This document shows, piece after piece, positions 51,533-59,685 of a stretch of 64,000 nt of DNA. Position 1 is the first letter of the stretch, and every line of letters begins with the position of its first letter. The stretch comes from Oligoflexus sp. (GTDB lineage: Bacteria > Bdellovibrionota_B > Oligoflexia > Oligoflexales > Oligoflexaceae): assembly GCF_035712445.1 (NCBI RefSeq), contig NZ_DASTAT010000010.1:36536-100535 (forward strand), read 5' to 3'. The notes under the pieces are model-generated. The model was not told the origin of the DNA. It did not search any database and saw only the letters and a list, made by a program, of their open reading frames with translations. The position numbers were made by a program, and so were the translations under genes.

Positions 51533-52111
51533 ATGGCTCAGACTATGAGTCTATCCGCGGGATCAAGACCTGCTCGCAAGACTGCCATCCCCAGTAGCGT
51601 TTTTGGTATGCTGATTTTCGTTACGACGGAGATCATGTTCTTTTTCGCCTTGGTCAGCTCGCATACTGTGATCAAGTCCACAGCCGGCGTCTGGTCTCCG
51701 CCTGAATCCGTACGTCTGCCGATCCTGACCACGGGCTTTAATACTCTCGTGCTTCTGAGCAGCGGTGTGTTCCTGTTCCTGGCTGGTCGCAATTTCGGCA
51801 AAGAAAAGGCCCGTACTCTTTTTGCTTTGGCGATCGTCACCGGACTCTTCTTTGTCACGCTTCAGGGATATGAGTGGATCCAGCTGATTCGCTACGGTCT
51901 GACCATGACCTCGGGCGTCTTCGGCGCGACCTTCTTCCTCCTGGTGGGCAGCCACGGTCTGCACGCGGCCTCGGGTGTGTTGGCTATGATGATAGTTTAC
52001 CGACTGATGAGTCGGGGAAGGATCAACAGTGATCATTTCAAAGCACTCCAGATTTTCTGGTTTTTCATCGTCCTTATCTGGCCTCTTTTCTATGGTCTCG
52101 TCTATTTCTGA
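51533..52111 (+). CDS. Second cytochrome c oxidase subunit III-like protein
   Basis: A 192-residue protein starting at ATG 51533, with AAGGAG 6 bases upstream. It is distinct from the first subunit III in sequence but has the same fold marks: FVTTEIMFFFALVSSH with the membrane Glu, GYEWIQL, GSHGLHAASGVLAMM and FWFFIVLIWPLFYGLVYF at the end. Two subunit III genes in one operon are unusual. It could be an alternative subunit or part of a split subunit III. Confidence 0.9.
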   Translation: MAQTMSLSAGSRPARKTAIPSSVFGMLIFVTTEIMFFFALVSSHTVIKSTAGVWSPPESVRLPILTTGFNTLVLLSSGVFLFLAGRNFGKEKARTLFALAIVTGLFFVTLQGYEWIQLIRYGLTMTSGVFGATFFLLVGSHGLHAASGVLAMMIVYRLMSRGRINSDHFKALQIFWFFIVLIWPLFYGLVYF

Positions 52112-52325
52112 TCGGCTTCTCCTGCTGGCGTTTTGTGTTCTGACTCTGAAGGCCCCGGATGTCCTGGCCTGTGCAAGCTGCACAGGGGCAACGCCGGAAC
52201 CTGTGCGGCAGGCTTACAATTACTCGACGGCCTGGCTGTCGTTTATTCCGCTGATCTTCATGGGATCGGTGATTTATTTCTTTATTCGAGCCGTCAAACG
52301 TGGAAACGCAGAAGAACAACAGTAA
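52092..52325 (+). CDS. Small exported membrane protein in the oxidase operon
   Basis: A 77-residue protein. ATG 52092 (MVSSISDRLLLLAFCVLTL) overlaps the preceding subunit III end by 20 bases; a clear ribosome site is lacking, as expected for coupled translation. A cleavable or anchoring N-terminal segment is followed by ACASCTGATPEPVRQAY and one membrane span (WLSFIPLIFMGSVIYFFI). A CxxC pair could bind metal or heme or act in redox. No family is recognised. Confidence 0.55.
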   Translation: MVSSISDRLLLLAFCVLTLKAPDVLACASCTGATPEPVRQAYNYSTAWLSFIPLIFMGSVIYFFIRAVKRGNAEEQQ

Positions 52326-52944
52326 GTCCTGGCCCATTTCCGTCTTCGCCGTTGTGGTGCTGATCGGATCCTATTTTGCCATCCAGCGCTGGTTCAGTGA
52401 TCTGGATGACAAGCTGGTCGAGTACGAGCGTTTTGAAATCGCTCCTGCCTTCGAGCTGCCCCTGCAGAAGCTGGTGAAGCCTGATTCGCTGGCCGGGAAA
52501 AAGAACGTGACGCTGGCTGACCTGAAGGGCCAAACGGTCCTTCTGCATTTCTGGGCCAGCTGGTGCGCGCCGTGTCGCGAAGAAAAACCGATCCTGGCGG
52601 AGCTTGTCAAGAAGCATCAGGACGGGTCGATGATCGTGATCGGTGTGTCGAGCTATGAAACCGAGGCCGCGCTGCGCGGTTCGGGAATGCTGGAGGATAC
52701 GCCGTTCACCGTGCTTTTGGACGAGGAAGGCACGACGGCTGTCACGTATAAAGTCCGCGCCATTCCCCAAAGTGTCCTGATTGATGGGGAAGGACGTGTG
52801 CGCTACCGGGTCAAGGGTCAGCTGAATGAGCAGGAAATTGCCGCCCTGGATGATATGCTGAAGACCATGCGAACCGAAAAGAAAGCGTCGACGGCTGACC
52901 TGCACCCGCAAAGCAAGACCTCGACGGCAGCCGCCACCCTTTAG
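52300..52944 (+). CDS. Membrane-anchored TlpA/ResA-type thioredoxin
   Basis: A 214-residue protein starting with GTG 52300 inside the previous gene's end (26 bases). It has one membrane span (WPISVFAVVVLIGSYFAI), then a thioredoxin fold with the active site WASWCAPCREEKP and RAIPQSVLIDGEGRV (the cis-proline strand). Such proteins reduce CuA-site or heme-site cysteines during oxidase and cytochrome c maturation. DsbD, which would re-reduce it, is encoded at 44604-46433. The C-terminal tail is Lys/Ala/Ser-rich. Confidence 0.9.
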   Translation: METQKNNSKSWPISVFAVVVLIGSYFAIQRWFSDLDDKLVEYERFEIAPAFELPLQKLVKPDSLAGKKNVTLADLKGQTVLLHFWASWCAPCREEKPILAELVKKHQDGSMIVIGVSSYETEAALRGSGMLEDTPFTVLLDEEGTTAVTYKVRAIPQSVLIDGEGRVRYRVKGQLNEQEIAALDDMLKTMRTEKKASTADLHPQSKTSTAAATL

Positions 52945-52957
52945 GAAGGACAGCCCT

Positions 52958-53845
52958 ATGCTGCGTCAAATCCTGGGTTCGCTCCTGACCTTCGTTGGCA
53001 TCATGGGGACCTTTGTCTTCTGGTACGAAGTCATTCCTTTGGCTCCCCACTTCGCTGAGTGGGATCGTAATCCCGAAAATGTTCTGATCATGCTGGCCAT
53101 CTGGGCCCTGGTCGGTGGATTCAGCTGCCTTTTCATGTCGCGGCACATTGCCAACTGGGCCATGCGCGTGGACCTTCTGCCCCTGGATCAGGTCGATGCG
53201 GATGTCGCGCGCGCTGAGGCAGTTTTGAAAAAGACGGTGACGCGACTGAAGCTCGCGCGTGCGCCTCAGCTCGGGATTTACGAGCAGCCGGAAATCAATG
53301 CGTATATCGCAGGATTTAGCCTGAAAAATAGCACTTTGGTGCTCTCGCGCGGAGCGGTTCAGAACCTGAACGAGGACGAGCTGGAAATTCTGATGGGCCG
53401 CGAACTCCTGCACTTTAAAAGTGGCGACCTCATCGGCCTCGCTTTCATGGAAGGCATGATCTTCGCCTTCACCCTTTATGTGGCCCGCATGCTGGCCTTT
53501 CTGATGGGGACCAGCCTGAGACAGACGGAAGAGGAAGCGACCTCGTCTGATTTTGCGGAACTCTTTGTCACTGGCGGTCTGATTCTGATTCTGACTCTGC
53601 CGGGCGCGATCGTCTTCTGGTGGTTCAGCCGTGCGAGTGCTCTGCGGGCTGATCAAAGAGTGGCTGCTGTGTTCGGCAGCGCTCCATATCGCGCCTTGCT
53701 TGCTCGATTGCCCGGTGGCCAGCCCCCGCGGCGTGAAATATTTTCCGATGCCTTCAAGCTGCAGAGCCGCCGTTATCCGGCGTTTCTATCCTGGATGACG
53801 CTGCAGCCTGATGTTTCCCTTCGAACCAAACGTTTACCTGTCTAA
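52958..53845 (+). CDS. HtpX/M48-like membrane protein with degenerate zinc site
   Basis: A 295-residue protein with two N-terminal spans (LGSLLTFVGIMGTFVFW, then LIMLAIWALVGGFSCLF) and two later ones. The middle is clearly HtpX-like: QPEINAYIAGFSLKNSTLVLSRG and LNEDELEILMGRELLHFKSGD. The zinc motif HExxH of active M48 proteases is R148-E-L-L-H152 here, so the first ligand histidine is Arg. Membrane proteolysis is therefore unlikely. It probably has a structural or chaperone-like role in oxidase assembly (inference from its place in the operon). Confidence 0.85.
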   Translation: MLRQILGSLLTFVGIMGTFVFWYEVIPLAPHFAEWDRNPENVLIMLAIWALVGGFSCLFMSRHIANWAMRVDLLPLDQVDADVARAEAVLKKTVTRLKLARAPQLGIYEQPEINAYIAGFSLKNSTLVLSRGAVQNLNEDELEILMGRELLHFKSGDLIGLAFMEGMIFAFTLYVARMLAFLMGTSLRQTEEEATSSDFAELFVTGGLILILTLPGAIVFWWFSRASALRADQRVAAVFGSAPYRALLARLPGGQPPRREIFSDAFKLQSRRYPAFLSWMTLQPDVSLRTKRLPV

Positions 53846-53856
53846 GGATACGCTCG

Positions 53857-54510
53857 ATGAATGCAACGATCAAAAAGACCTACAACGCCCGCGTGGTATT
53901 TTGGATTCTGGCCGCTCTGGTAGCACTGACTGCTGTTTACATGACCATCGTCATCAAGAAAGTTCCACGCAGCGTGGAAAGCTCGAAGATCGGGCCTTTC
54001 CCGGCGCTCGTGGAAAAGTTCGTGGCCTTTCATAAAAATCCGCCCGCACCGGGGCATGACGGCAAGACCTGGGACAAGGAAGAGGTGAACGCTGTGATGC
54101 AGCAGCTGACGCCGTATGAAGGCCTTGCCATGAAAAGAGCGGCTGTGAAGTATGAGCTGCTCAACGTCAGTCAGACGACTCTGGATGAACGCCCGCTGCT
54201 GATGATGCGTCTGAAACATCCTGAAGGCGCCCAGTTCAGCCTGGCCATGTTCCCGATTGCCAAGCGGCACTTTCCGAAGACGCGCAGCTTCGTGCATAAG
54301 GATGCCTGGTTCTTTCAGTATGGCAAGGACCTGGAAGGCTCGCCTATGGCGCTGCAAACGGAGATCCCTTCCCTCAAAGGACAGAACGAGAATTTGATCG
54401 CCACCAACTATGGTAACGATTACTACCTGCTTTTGATAGGGGAGTCATCGGCTAAAGAGCTTGCCAAATGGCTGTTTGAAAGTACGACCGTCTTCTCGCC
54501 CAAGAAATGA
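53857..54510 (+). CDS. Membrane-anchored protein, last gene of the oxidase operon
   Basis: A 217-residue protein with AAGGAT before ATG 53857. It has one N-terminal span (VVFWILAALVALTAVYMTIVI) and an extracytoplasmic domain of about 180 residues with no cysteines or recognised motifs. It is an uncharacterised accessory protein, 11 bases after the HtpX-like gene. A T-rich tail (AATTTTTTTC) follows its stop, but no clear hairpin accompanies it. Confidence 0.65.
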   Translation: MNATIKKTYNARVVFWILAALVALTAVYMTIVIKKVPRSVESSKIGPFPALVEKFVAFHKNPPAPGHDGKTWDKEEVNAVMQQLTPYEGLAMKRAAVKYELLNVSQTTLDERPLLMMRLKHPEGAQFSLAMFPIAKRHFPKTRSFVHKDAWFFQYGKDLEGSPMALQTEIPSLKGQNENLIATNYGNDYYLLLIGESSAKELAKWLFESTTVFSPKK

Positions 54511-54531
54511 AATTTTTTTCAGGCTTTGGTG

Positions 54532-54561
54532 TTGACAAAAATATCTGAAACCAATAATTAT
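54532..54561 (+). promoter_or_regulatory. Sigma-70-type promoter of the first tRNA-Asp
   Basis: TTGACA (54532-54537) is a perfect -35; AATTAT (54556-54561) follows after an 18-base spacer. The tRNA begins 15 bases later. Confidence 0.65.
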
Positions 54562-54575
54562 GGAGTCCTCCTAGC

Positions 54576-54652
<77 letters not shown>

Positions 54653-54686
54653 TTTTTGCAAGGTATCGCGTTAAGCGAGAAAAATA

Positions 54687-54721
54687 AAAGCCTCTCTCAG
54701 TAACCCTGAGAGAGGCTTTTT
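54687..54721 (+). terminator. Intrinsic terminator after tRNA-Asp copy 1
   Basis: AAAAGCCTCTCTCAG pairs with CTGAGAGAGGCTTTT around TAACC, ending in T's. Strong stem. Confidence 0.9.
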
Positions 54722-54770
54722 GACGTGTCATTGCAGAGTGCTGAAATTCTTCATTTTTTTGAAAAAAAAG

Positions 54771-54800
54771 TTGGACAAGCGGAACCAGTTTCTGTATCTT
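54771..54800 (+). promoter_or_regulatory. Promoter candidate of the second tRNA-Asp
   Basis: TTGGAC (54771-54776), an 18-base spacer, and TATCTT (54795-54800), 15 bases before the second tRNA. Confidence 0.5.
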
Positions 54801-54815
54801 CACAACTCGTCGGAT

Positions 54816-54892
<77 letters not shown>

Positions 54893-54908
54893 CTTAAATT
54901 CGAAGATT

Positions 54909-54942
54909 AAAACCTCTCTGTGAAAACAGAGAGGTTTTTTCT
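54909..54942 (+). terminator. Intrinsic terminator after tRNA-Asp copy 2
   Basis: AAAACCTCTCTGT pairs with ACAGAGAGGTTTT around GAAA, followed by further T's. Confidence 0.9.
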
Positions 54943-55046
54943 TTTCGGCTGTGAAAACGGAAAGTTTTTTTCGAATTGTAGAGATTTTCCAAACCGCGGA
55001 GACTCCCGAACCGCGGAGGTCTTTCAAAACCCCCGCGCCCCACGTT

Positions 55047-57746
55047 TCAAGTCCCGCTCTCACACAGCTTTTCCATCACCTCAAGCAATTCCTTGATATC
55101 CACGGGCTTCGCCACATGAGCCTGAAACCCACTGCGAAAGGCCCGGGTTTTATCCTGCCCTCGGGTATAGGCGCTCAGGGCAATCGCCGGAATCGCGCCG
55201 CCTCCTGTGCGTCCACGGGCCCTAAGGGCCTCGGCGAATTGAAAACCATCCATCGTCGGCATGCCGATGTCGGAAACTATAAAGTCAAAGGTCTTGCCGA
55301 TCAGAATCTGCAGCGCCGCCTCGCCACTTTCCGCCAGCTCCACAGTCAGCCCCAGCCGCGTGAAGACCAGAGCCAGAACCTTGCGTGACGCCGGCTCATC
55401 ATCGACTATGAGAATGCGCTTGTTCTGCAGGACGGGCGGACACTCCAGGCGAAAAAAATCACTCGGTGTCTCCCGTAGTCCCTGCACGGCCATGTCCAAA
55501 GGCGCGATCGGAAGTTCGATCTCAAAACGCGCCCCCTGATTCTTGCCCGTGCTATGCGCCCGGATGCGACCACCGTGCAGTTCTATCAAGTGACGGCAGA
55601 TGGCAAGGCCCAAGCCGAGTCCCAGATGCTTGCGGGCCATGCTGTTGTCGCCCTGACGGAAGCGATCGAAAATGAAAGGCAGAAGGTCGGGTTCGATACC
55701 CTGACCGCTGTCCTGGATGGATATGCGGACGTTGGAATCCTCCTGCGCGAATTCAAGGTCGATGCGCCCCTGCTTGGGCGTGAATTTCACAGCGTTGTTC
55801 AGAAGGTTCCAAAAAACCTGCTGCAGACGATCGGGATCAGCATAGACCATGACCGGCTGCTTAAGGTTATTGATCAGCTGAATACCCTTGGACTGAAGCG
55901 CGGGCTTCACCGAACTGATGGCATTCTGCAGCACGCGATTCACATCGATGACCTCGGCGTGGATCTGCATCTTGCCGCTGACGATGCGCGAGATATCGAT
56001 CAGATCCTCGATCAGCTGCAGCTGATCATAGGCATTGCGCTCGATGGTTTGATAGGCATCTTCATATTCGCTTTCATGCAAAAGCCCGCCGCGTATCATC
56101 TGCATCCAGCCGATCATGGAATTCAAAGGCGTTCGCAGTTCATGCGAGACCATGGCCAGAAATTCATCCTTGGCCTGGTTCGCATACTGCAGCTCCCGGT
56201 TCAGGTTTTCAATCTCCTCAGCCTTACGCACGATGCTGGCAACCAGGAGATAAAGAAAACGCGTGGCCGCTTCCACCTGCCAATCAAGCCAGTGCTGCGA
56301 TTGTCCGTTCACCGTCTCCTGCCACAGCGCAAAAGAACCGCGCGGGGTCAGACGATTGGTTTCTGGATCCTGAATCTTGCCGGGATTTCCAGCCCAGTTG
56401 ACGATGCTGACCAACTCCGGTCGAAACCAGATGATGCAATCGTCGTGTCCGGAATGCAGATGAATGACAATGATGCCAGACGCGGTATGAGCAAAACGCG
56501 CGGCTTCCGGAAAATCCCTGGACAGTTTATGAGTCACGTAAACGTCTTTTTTATCCTGAGCCTGAAGCCAGGCCACCAGCTCGGTAATGTCGGTCTTGCT
56601 CGGCGTGACGCCCGCAGTCGCGATCTGATTCCGATATTTGATGGCTACGCCCTGAGCCTGCACCAGCTGCAAAAGATCCGCCGAGCGCTGCAAAAGGCCT
56701 TCGATCAAAGATGAGGCTGCGGCAGCGCTGGTGAGGATATCCGACATGAACTGGGCGGCGGCCGCGCGCGGCGAATTATGATCGCTACGTTCACGGGATG
56801 CGATCTGCCAGGATAGGATCTGCGCGAGCGATTCGCAGGCGAGTCGCACATCGTAGGACACATGCTTGGGGGCATAGTGATGGCAGGCGATCAGTCCCCA
56901 GAGCTTTCCCTCCTGCACCAGAGAAACCGACATGGACGCCTCAACGCCCATGTTGCGAAGATACTGCAGGTGAATGGGTGACACACTCCTTAGAACGGAA
57001 TGGCTCAAATCAATGGGTTCGTGCAGCTTGGACTGAGAATGGGCGATCAAAGGAGCCGGGGTGTAATCGCGATCTGCAATCAGGCGCAGCCTATTGATGG
57101 TATAAAGGCGCCGGGCCTGCTCCGGTATATCGGAGGCCGGATAATGAAGGCCCAGGAAAGGCTCCAGGTGGGCTTCCCTGGCTTCCGCCACCACCTGGCC
57201 ATTCCAATCGCTGTCAAAGCGATAAAGCATGACGCGATCGAATCCTGTCAGATGTTTGACCTCCTGCGCCGCGCGATGACACATCTCATCTACCCTATCC
57301 ATCTCCCGCATGCCGGAGATGGTTTGCCGCAGGCGCAGATGGTAATTGTCGAAAATTCCGTTTGCGCTGCTTCCATGATCCTCAAGCTCGATGATGAGAA
57401 GACCCGAGCTGCGATGCAGAATGCCCTGCATCAGGCGGCTCTGGCCCGCGTTCTGATGCTTGACCTCCAAAGGTCCGCAGAGGCGCGGATCACTCACGCT
57501 GCCGAGGCAGTCGAAGATGTTCTTCAGGCTGGGCTCATCAAACAGTATCGAAATGTCTTTTTGCAGAATGGATTCGGCCGAGTATCCGAAGAAATCGAAA
57601 ATATTGTTGCTGACAAGTTCAATGACCCGACTGCTTTCCTTGATTCCCACAAGCACGCCATGAGGCTGAATGGATCCAGGGATGTGAATGGGTTCCTGGT
57701 CACAGTTGGTGAGATCCACGGTGCGATCGGTCGGATCATTTTTCAT
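55047..57746 (-). CDS. bphP: Bacteriophytochrome hybrid histidine kinase
   Basis: An 899-residue cytoplasmic sensor. Domains in order: PAS with the biliverdin-binding Cys15 (DLTNCDQEPIHIPGSIQPHG), GAF with HYPASDIPEQARRLY, PHY, HisKA with MVSHELRTPLNSMIGW, HATPase with FWNLLNNAVKFTP and GLGLGLAIC, and a C-terminal receiver (LIVDDEPASRK, phospho-Asp in VSDIGMPTMDG). It senses red/far-red light through biliverdin, phosphorylates its own His and passes phosphate to its receiver. No heme oxygenase (bphO) gene is adjacent. It diverges from the KaiC-like operon. Confidence 0.95.
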   Translation of the reverse strand: MKNDPTDRTVDLTNCDQEPIHIPGSIQPHGVLVGIKESSRVIELVSNNIFDFFGYSAESILQKDISILFDEPSLKNIFDCLGSVSDPRLCGPLEVKHQNAGQSRLMQGILHRSSGLLIIELEDHGSSANGIFDNYHLRLRQTISGMREMDRVDEMCHRAAQEVKHLTGFDRVMLYRFDSDWNGQVVAEAREAHLEPFLGLHYPASDIPEQARRLYTINRLRLIADRDYTPAPLIAHSQSKLHEPIDLSHSVLRSVSPIHLQYLRNMGVEASMSVSLVQEGKLWGLIACHHYAPKHVSYDVRLACESLAQILSWQIASRERSDHNSPRAAAAQFMSDILTSAAAASSLIEGLLQRSADLLQLVQAQGVAIKYRNQIATAGVTPSKTDITELVAWLQAQDKKDVYVTHKLSRDFPEAARFAHTASGIIVIHLHSGHDDCIIWFRPELVSIVNWAGNPGKIQDPETNRLTPRGSFALWQETVNGQSQHWLDWQVEAATRFLYLLVASIVRKAEEIENLNRELQYANQAKDEFLAMVSHELRTPLNSMIGWMQMIRGGLLHESEYEDAYQTIERNAYDQLQLIEDLIDISRIVSGKMQIHAEVIDVNRVLQNAISSVKPALQSKGIQLINNLKQPVMVYADPDRLQQVFWNLLNNAVKFTPKQGRIDLEFAQEDSNVRISIQDSGQGIEPDLLPFIFDRFRQGDNSMARKHLGLGLGLAICRHLIELHGGRIRAHSTGKNQGARFEIELPIAPLDMAVQGLRETPSDFFRLECPPVLQNKRILIVDDEPASRKVLALVFTRLGLTVELAESGEAALQILIGKTFDFIVSDIGMPTMDGFQFAEALRARGRTGGGAIPAIALSAYTRGQDKTRAFRSGFQAHVAKPVDIKELLEVMEKLCESGT

Positions 57747-58053
57747 CGTGTGATTCCAATATTATTCAAACGACATTCAACAGTAATGCGCAGTATCCAT
57801 TTTTTCAATCCCTTGCTCTGCGTCAGAAATTAATTAAAACGCACGCACCTTTTCGCACCTTATTTCCCGGATTCTTTAACATGATGGAATCGCTGATTTA
57901 TACCTGTGAACGCTGCAGACAATTGTCTGCATTTTTTTTCTGATCACCGAGATGCTGGGCCGTTCTTTTCTTGCAAAGAACCTTGCGAAGAACGAAAATT
58001 CCGGCTATTTTTCTTGCGCAACCCTTCAACGTGAAACGCACGAAGAGACGACT
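57747..58053. other. Intergenic region between the phytochrome and KaiC-like genes
   Basis: About 300 bases for two divergent promoters. It contains the perfect 18-base palindrome at 57914-57931. Otherwise nothing was recognised; a frame starting at ATG 57952 could extend the KaiC-like gene but has no family support. Confidence 0.55.
57914..57931 (+). promoter_or_regulatory. Perfect 18-base palindrome followed by a T-run
   Basis: TGCAGACAATTGTCTGCA is fully self-complementary and is followed by eight T's (57932-57939). As RNA it would make a 6- to 7-bp hairpin with a T-tail (attenuator-like terminator reading toward the KaiC-like gene). As DNA it could be an operator. Confidence 0.6.
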
Positions 58054-59685
58054 ATGGCCTTGGACGGTCTTCAAACGAGAAAGCTTGTTCCGACAGGAAT
58101 TTCAGGATTGGATGATATCCTGCTCGGCGGTGTGATGCTGGGCAACGTGATCATTCTCGAGGGCATGCCCGGGACCGGGAAAACGACGCTGGCGTTGGAA
58201 TTTCTTTATCGAGGCGCGGCGGAGATGAATGAGCCGGGGCTTCTGCTCAGCTTCGAAACCTCGCCGGAAAAGCTGCGACGGGATGCGGCGGGCTTTGGTT
58301 GGGATCTGCTCGAACTGGAGCGCCAGGACAAATTGAAAATCCTGGAACCGGAACCGAAGGGCCTTTGGGATGATCTGCAGAATGGCGAAGGCCCTGTCTT
58401 TCAGGAGCTGAATCGACTGGGCGCGAAACGCTTGGTGATAGATAGTTTGACACCGCTGCGAATCATGGCGGAGCAGAACGGTCCTTATGCATTGCGCGCC
58501 ATACTTCATAAACTGCTCGATCAGCTGATCAAGATTCCGGTGACCGCCATGATCACGACAGAAATCAGCAGCACCCGGCCTGTTGGAGAAACCGGGGCGC
58601 TGGCCGAACAGTACCTGGGTGATACTGTCATGACCCTGCGCAAACAGGCCAGGCGCCGCAGCGTGCATCGCTCGATTGAAATAGCCAAGTCGCGCGGCCA
58701 GGACTTTATCTCGGGATGGCACTCTCTTAAGATTCGCGAAGGGCACGGCATTTCCGTCTTTCCCCGCGTTTATGCCCGTCCTCGGGATAATGAGGAGCAG
58801 CCGACCTCCACGTATCGCGTTTCCTCGGGCAATGCGTCGCTCGACAGCATGCTCGGCGGTGGTCTTTTGAAAGGCTCCATCACTCTGGTCAGCGGTGTTT
58901 CGGGCACGGGAAAAACCATTTTGGGGATGCAGTTCCTCAGCGAAGGCGCCCGAGCGCAGGAGCGCTGCCTTCTGGTATCCTTGGATGAGCATCCCGAGCA
59001 AATCCTAAGAAACGCCGATGCTCTTGGACTCGACTTCCGTAGCCTCCACGAAGCGGAGCATATCCTTCTTCACTACGATTCGCCGTTGGAAGTGGAACTC
59101 GATGAACATTTCTATTGGGTCAAAGGCCTTGTGGAAAAACACAATGTCACGCGGGTGGTCATCGACTCCGTGGCGACCTATGAAAACGCCTTGCCCGATG
59201 AATCCCGTGAGTTTTCTGTGGCGCTGGCCAATTATCTGAAAGGCCGCATGGTGACCACGATCTTCAACTTTGAATGCCCCGAGCTGCTCGGGATTTCCCA
59301 GATCAATGATCGCATGAAGTCCTCGGCCATCGCCGATAGCATCGTGCTGCTGAACTACATTGAAATTTCCACCATGATCCGTCGGGCCATCACCATTCCC
59401 AAGTCGCGCGGCAGTCAACCCGATCATCGCACGCGGGAATATCGGATCGAGCAGGGCGGCATCACCATCCTCGATGATAAGTCCGTCGAGGGCGTGGAAC
59501 GCGTGCCGCAGCTGCCCTTGTCCAGCTATTACGGTGTCCTGGCCCGGGCTCCGACGCGGCACAGTCCGATCATTGATGAGCATGTGGCAGCGGGCAAGCC
59601 TCTGCCGAAGTCCAAGCTGCCCAAATCCTCGCTCAAGGATAAAAAAGAGAGCACAGGCAAAGCCCGGAGCAGGAAAGGACGCTGA
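58054..59685 (+). CDS. KaiC-like double-domain ATPase
   Basis: A 543-residue protein. ATG 58054 (MALDGLQTRKLVPTG) is chosen as the family-like start; ribosome support is weak (AAGAG). Two RecA-like KaiC domains: the first has Walker A GMPGTGKTT (37-45), the second GVSGTGKT (281-288). Catalytic acids of KaiC appear as FETSP in the first domain and LDEHPE in the second. The C-terminal tail (RARSRKGR-type, Lys/Arg-rich) is atypical. Members outside cyanobacteria regulate signalling and timing without KaiA/KaiB. It is directly followed by a histidine kinase gene. Confidence 0.9.
   Translation: MALDGLQTRKLVPTGISGLDDILLGGVMLGNVIILEGMPGTGKTTLALEFLYRGAAEMNEPGLLLSFETSPEKLRRDAAGFGWDLLELERQDKLKILEPEPKGLWDDLQNGEGPVFQELNRLGAKRLVIDSLTPLRIMAEQNGPYALRAILHKLLDQLIKIPVTAMITTEISSTRPVGETGALAEQYLGDTVMTLRKQARRRSVHRSIEIAKSRGQDFISGWHSLKIREGHGISVFPRVYARPRDNEEQPTSTYRVSSGNASLDSMLGGGLLKGSITLVSGVSGTGKTILGMQFLSEGARAQERCLLVSLDEHPEQILRNADALGLDFRSLHEAEHILLHYDSPLEVELDEHFYWVKGLVEKHNVTRVVIDSVATYENALPDESREFSVALANYLKGRMVTTIFNFECPELLGISQINDRMKSSAIADSIVLLNYIEISTMIRRAITIPKSRGSQPDHRTREYRIEQGGITILDDKSVEGVERVPQLPLSSYYGVLARAPTRHSPIIDEHVAAGKPLPKSKLPKSSLKDKKESTGKARSRKGR

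Noticed and set aside
57952-58053. N-terminal extension of the KaiC-like protein to ATG 57952
   Set aside because: The extra 34 residues have no KaiC similarity and would begin just after the palindrome/T-run; the start at 58054 fits the family.
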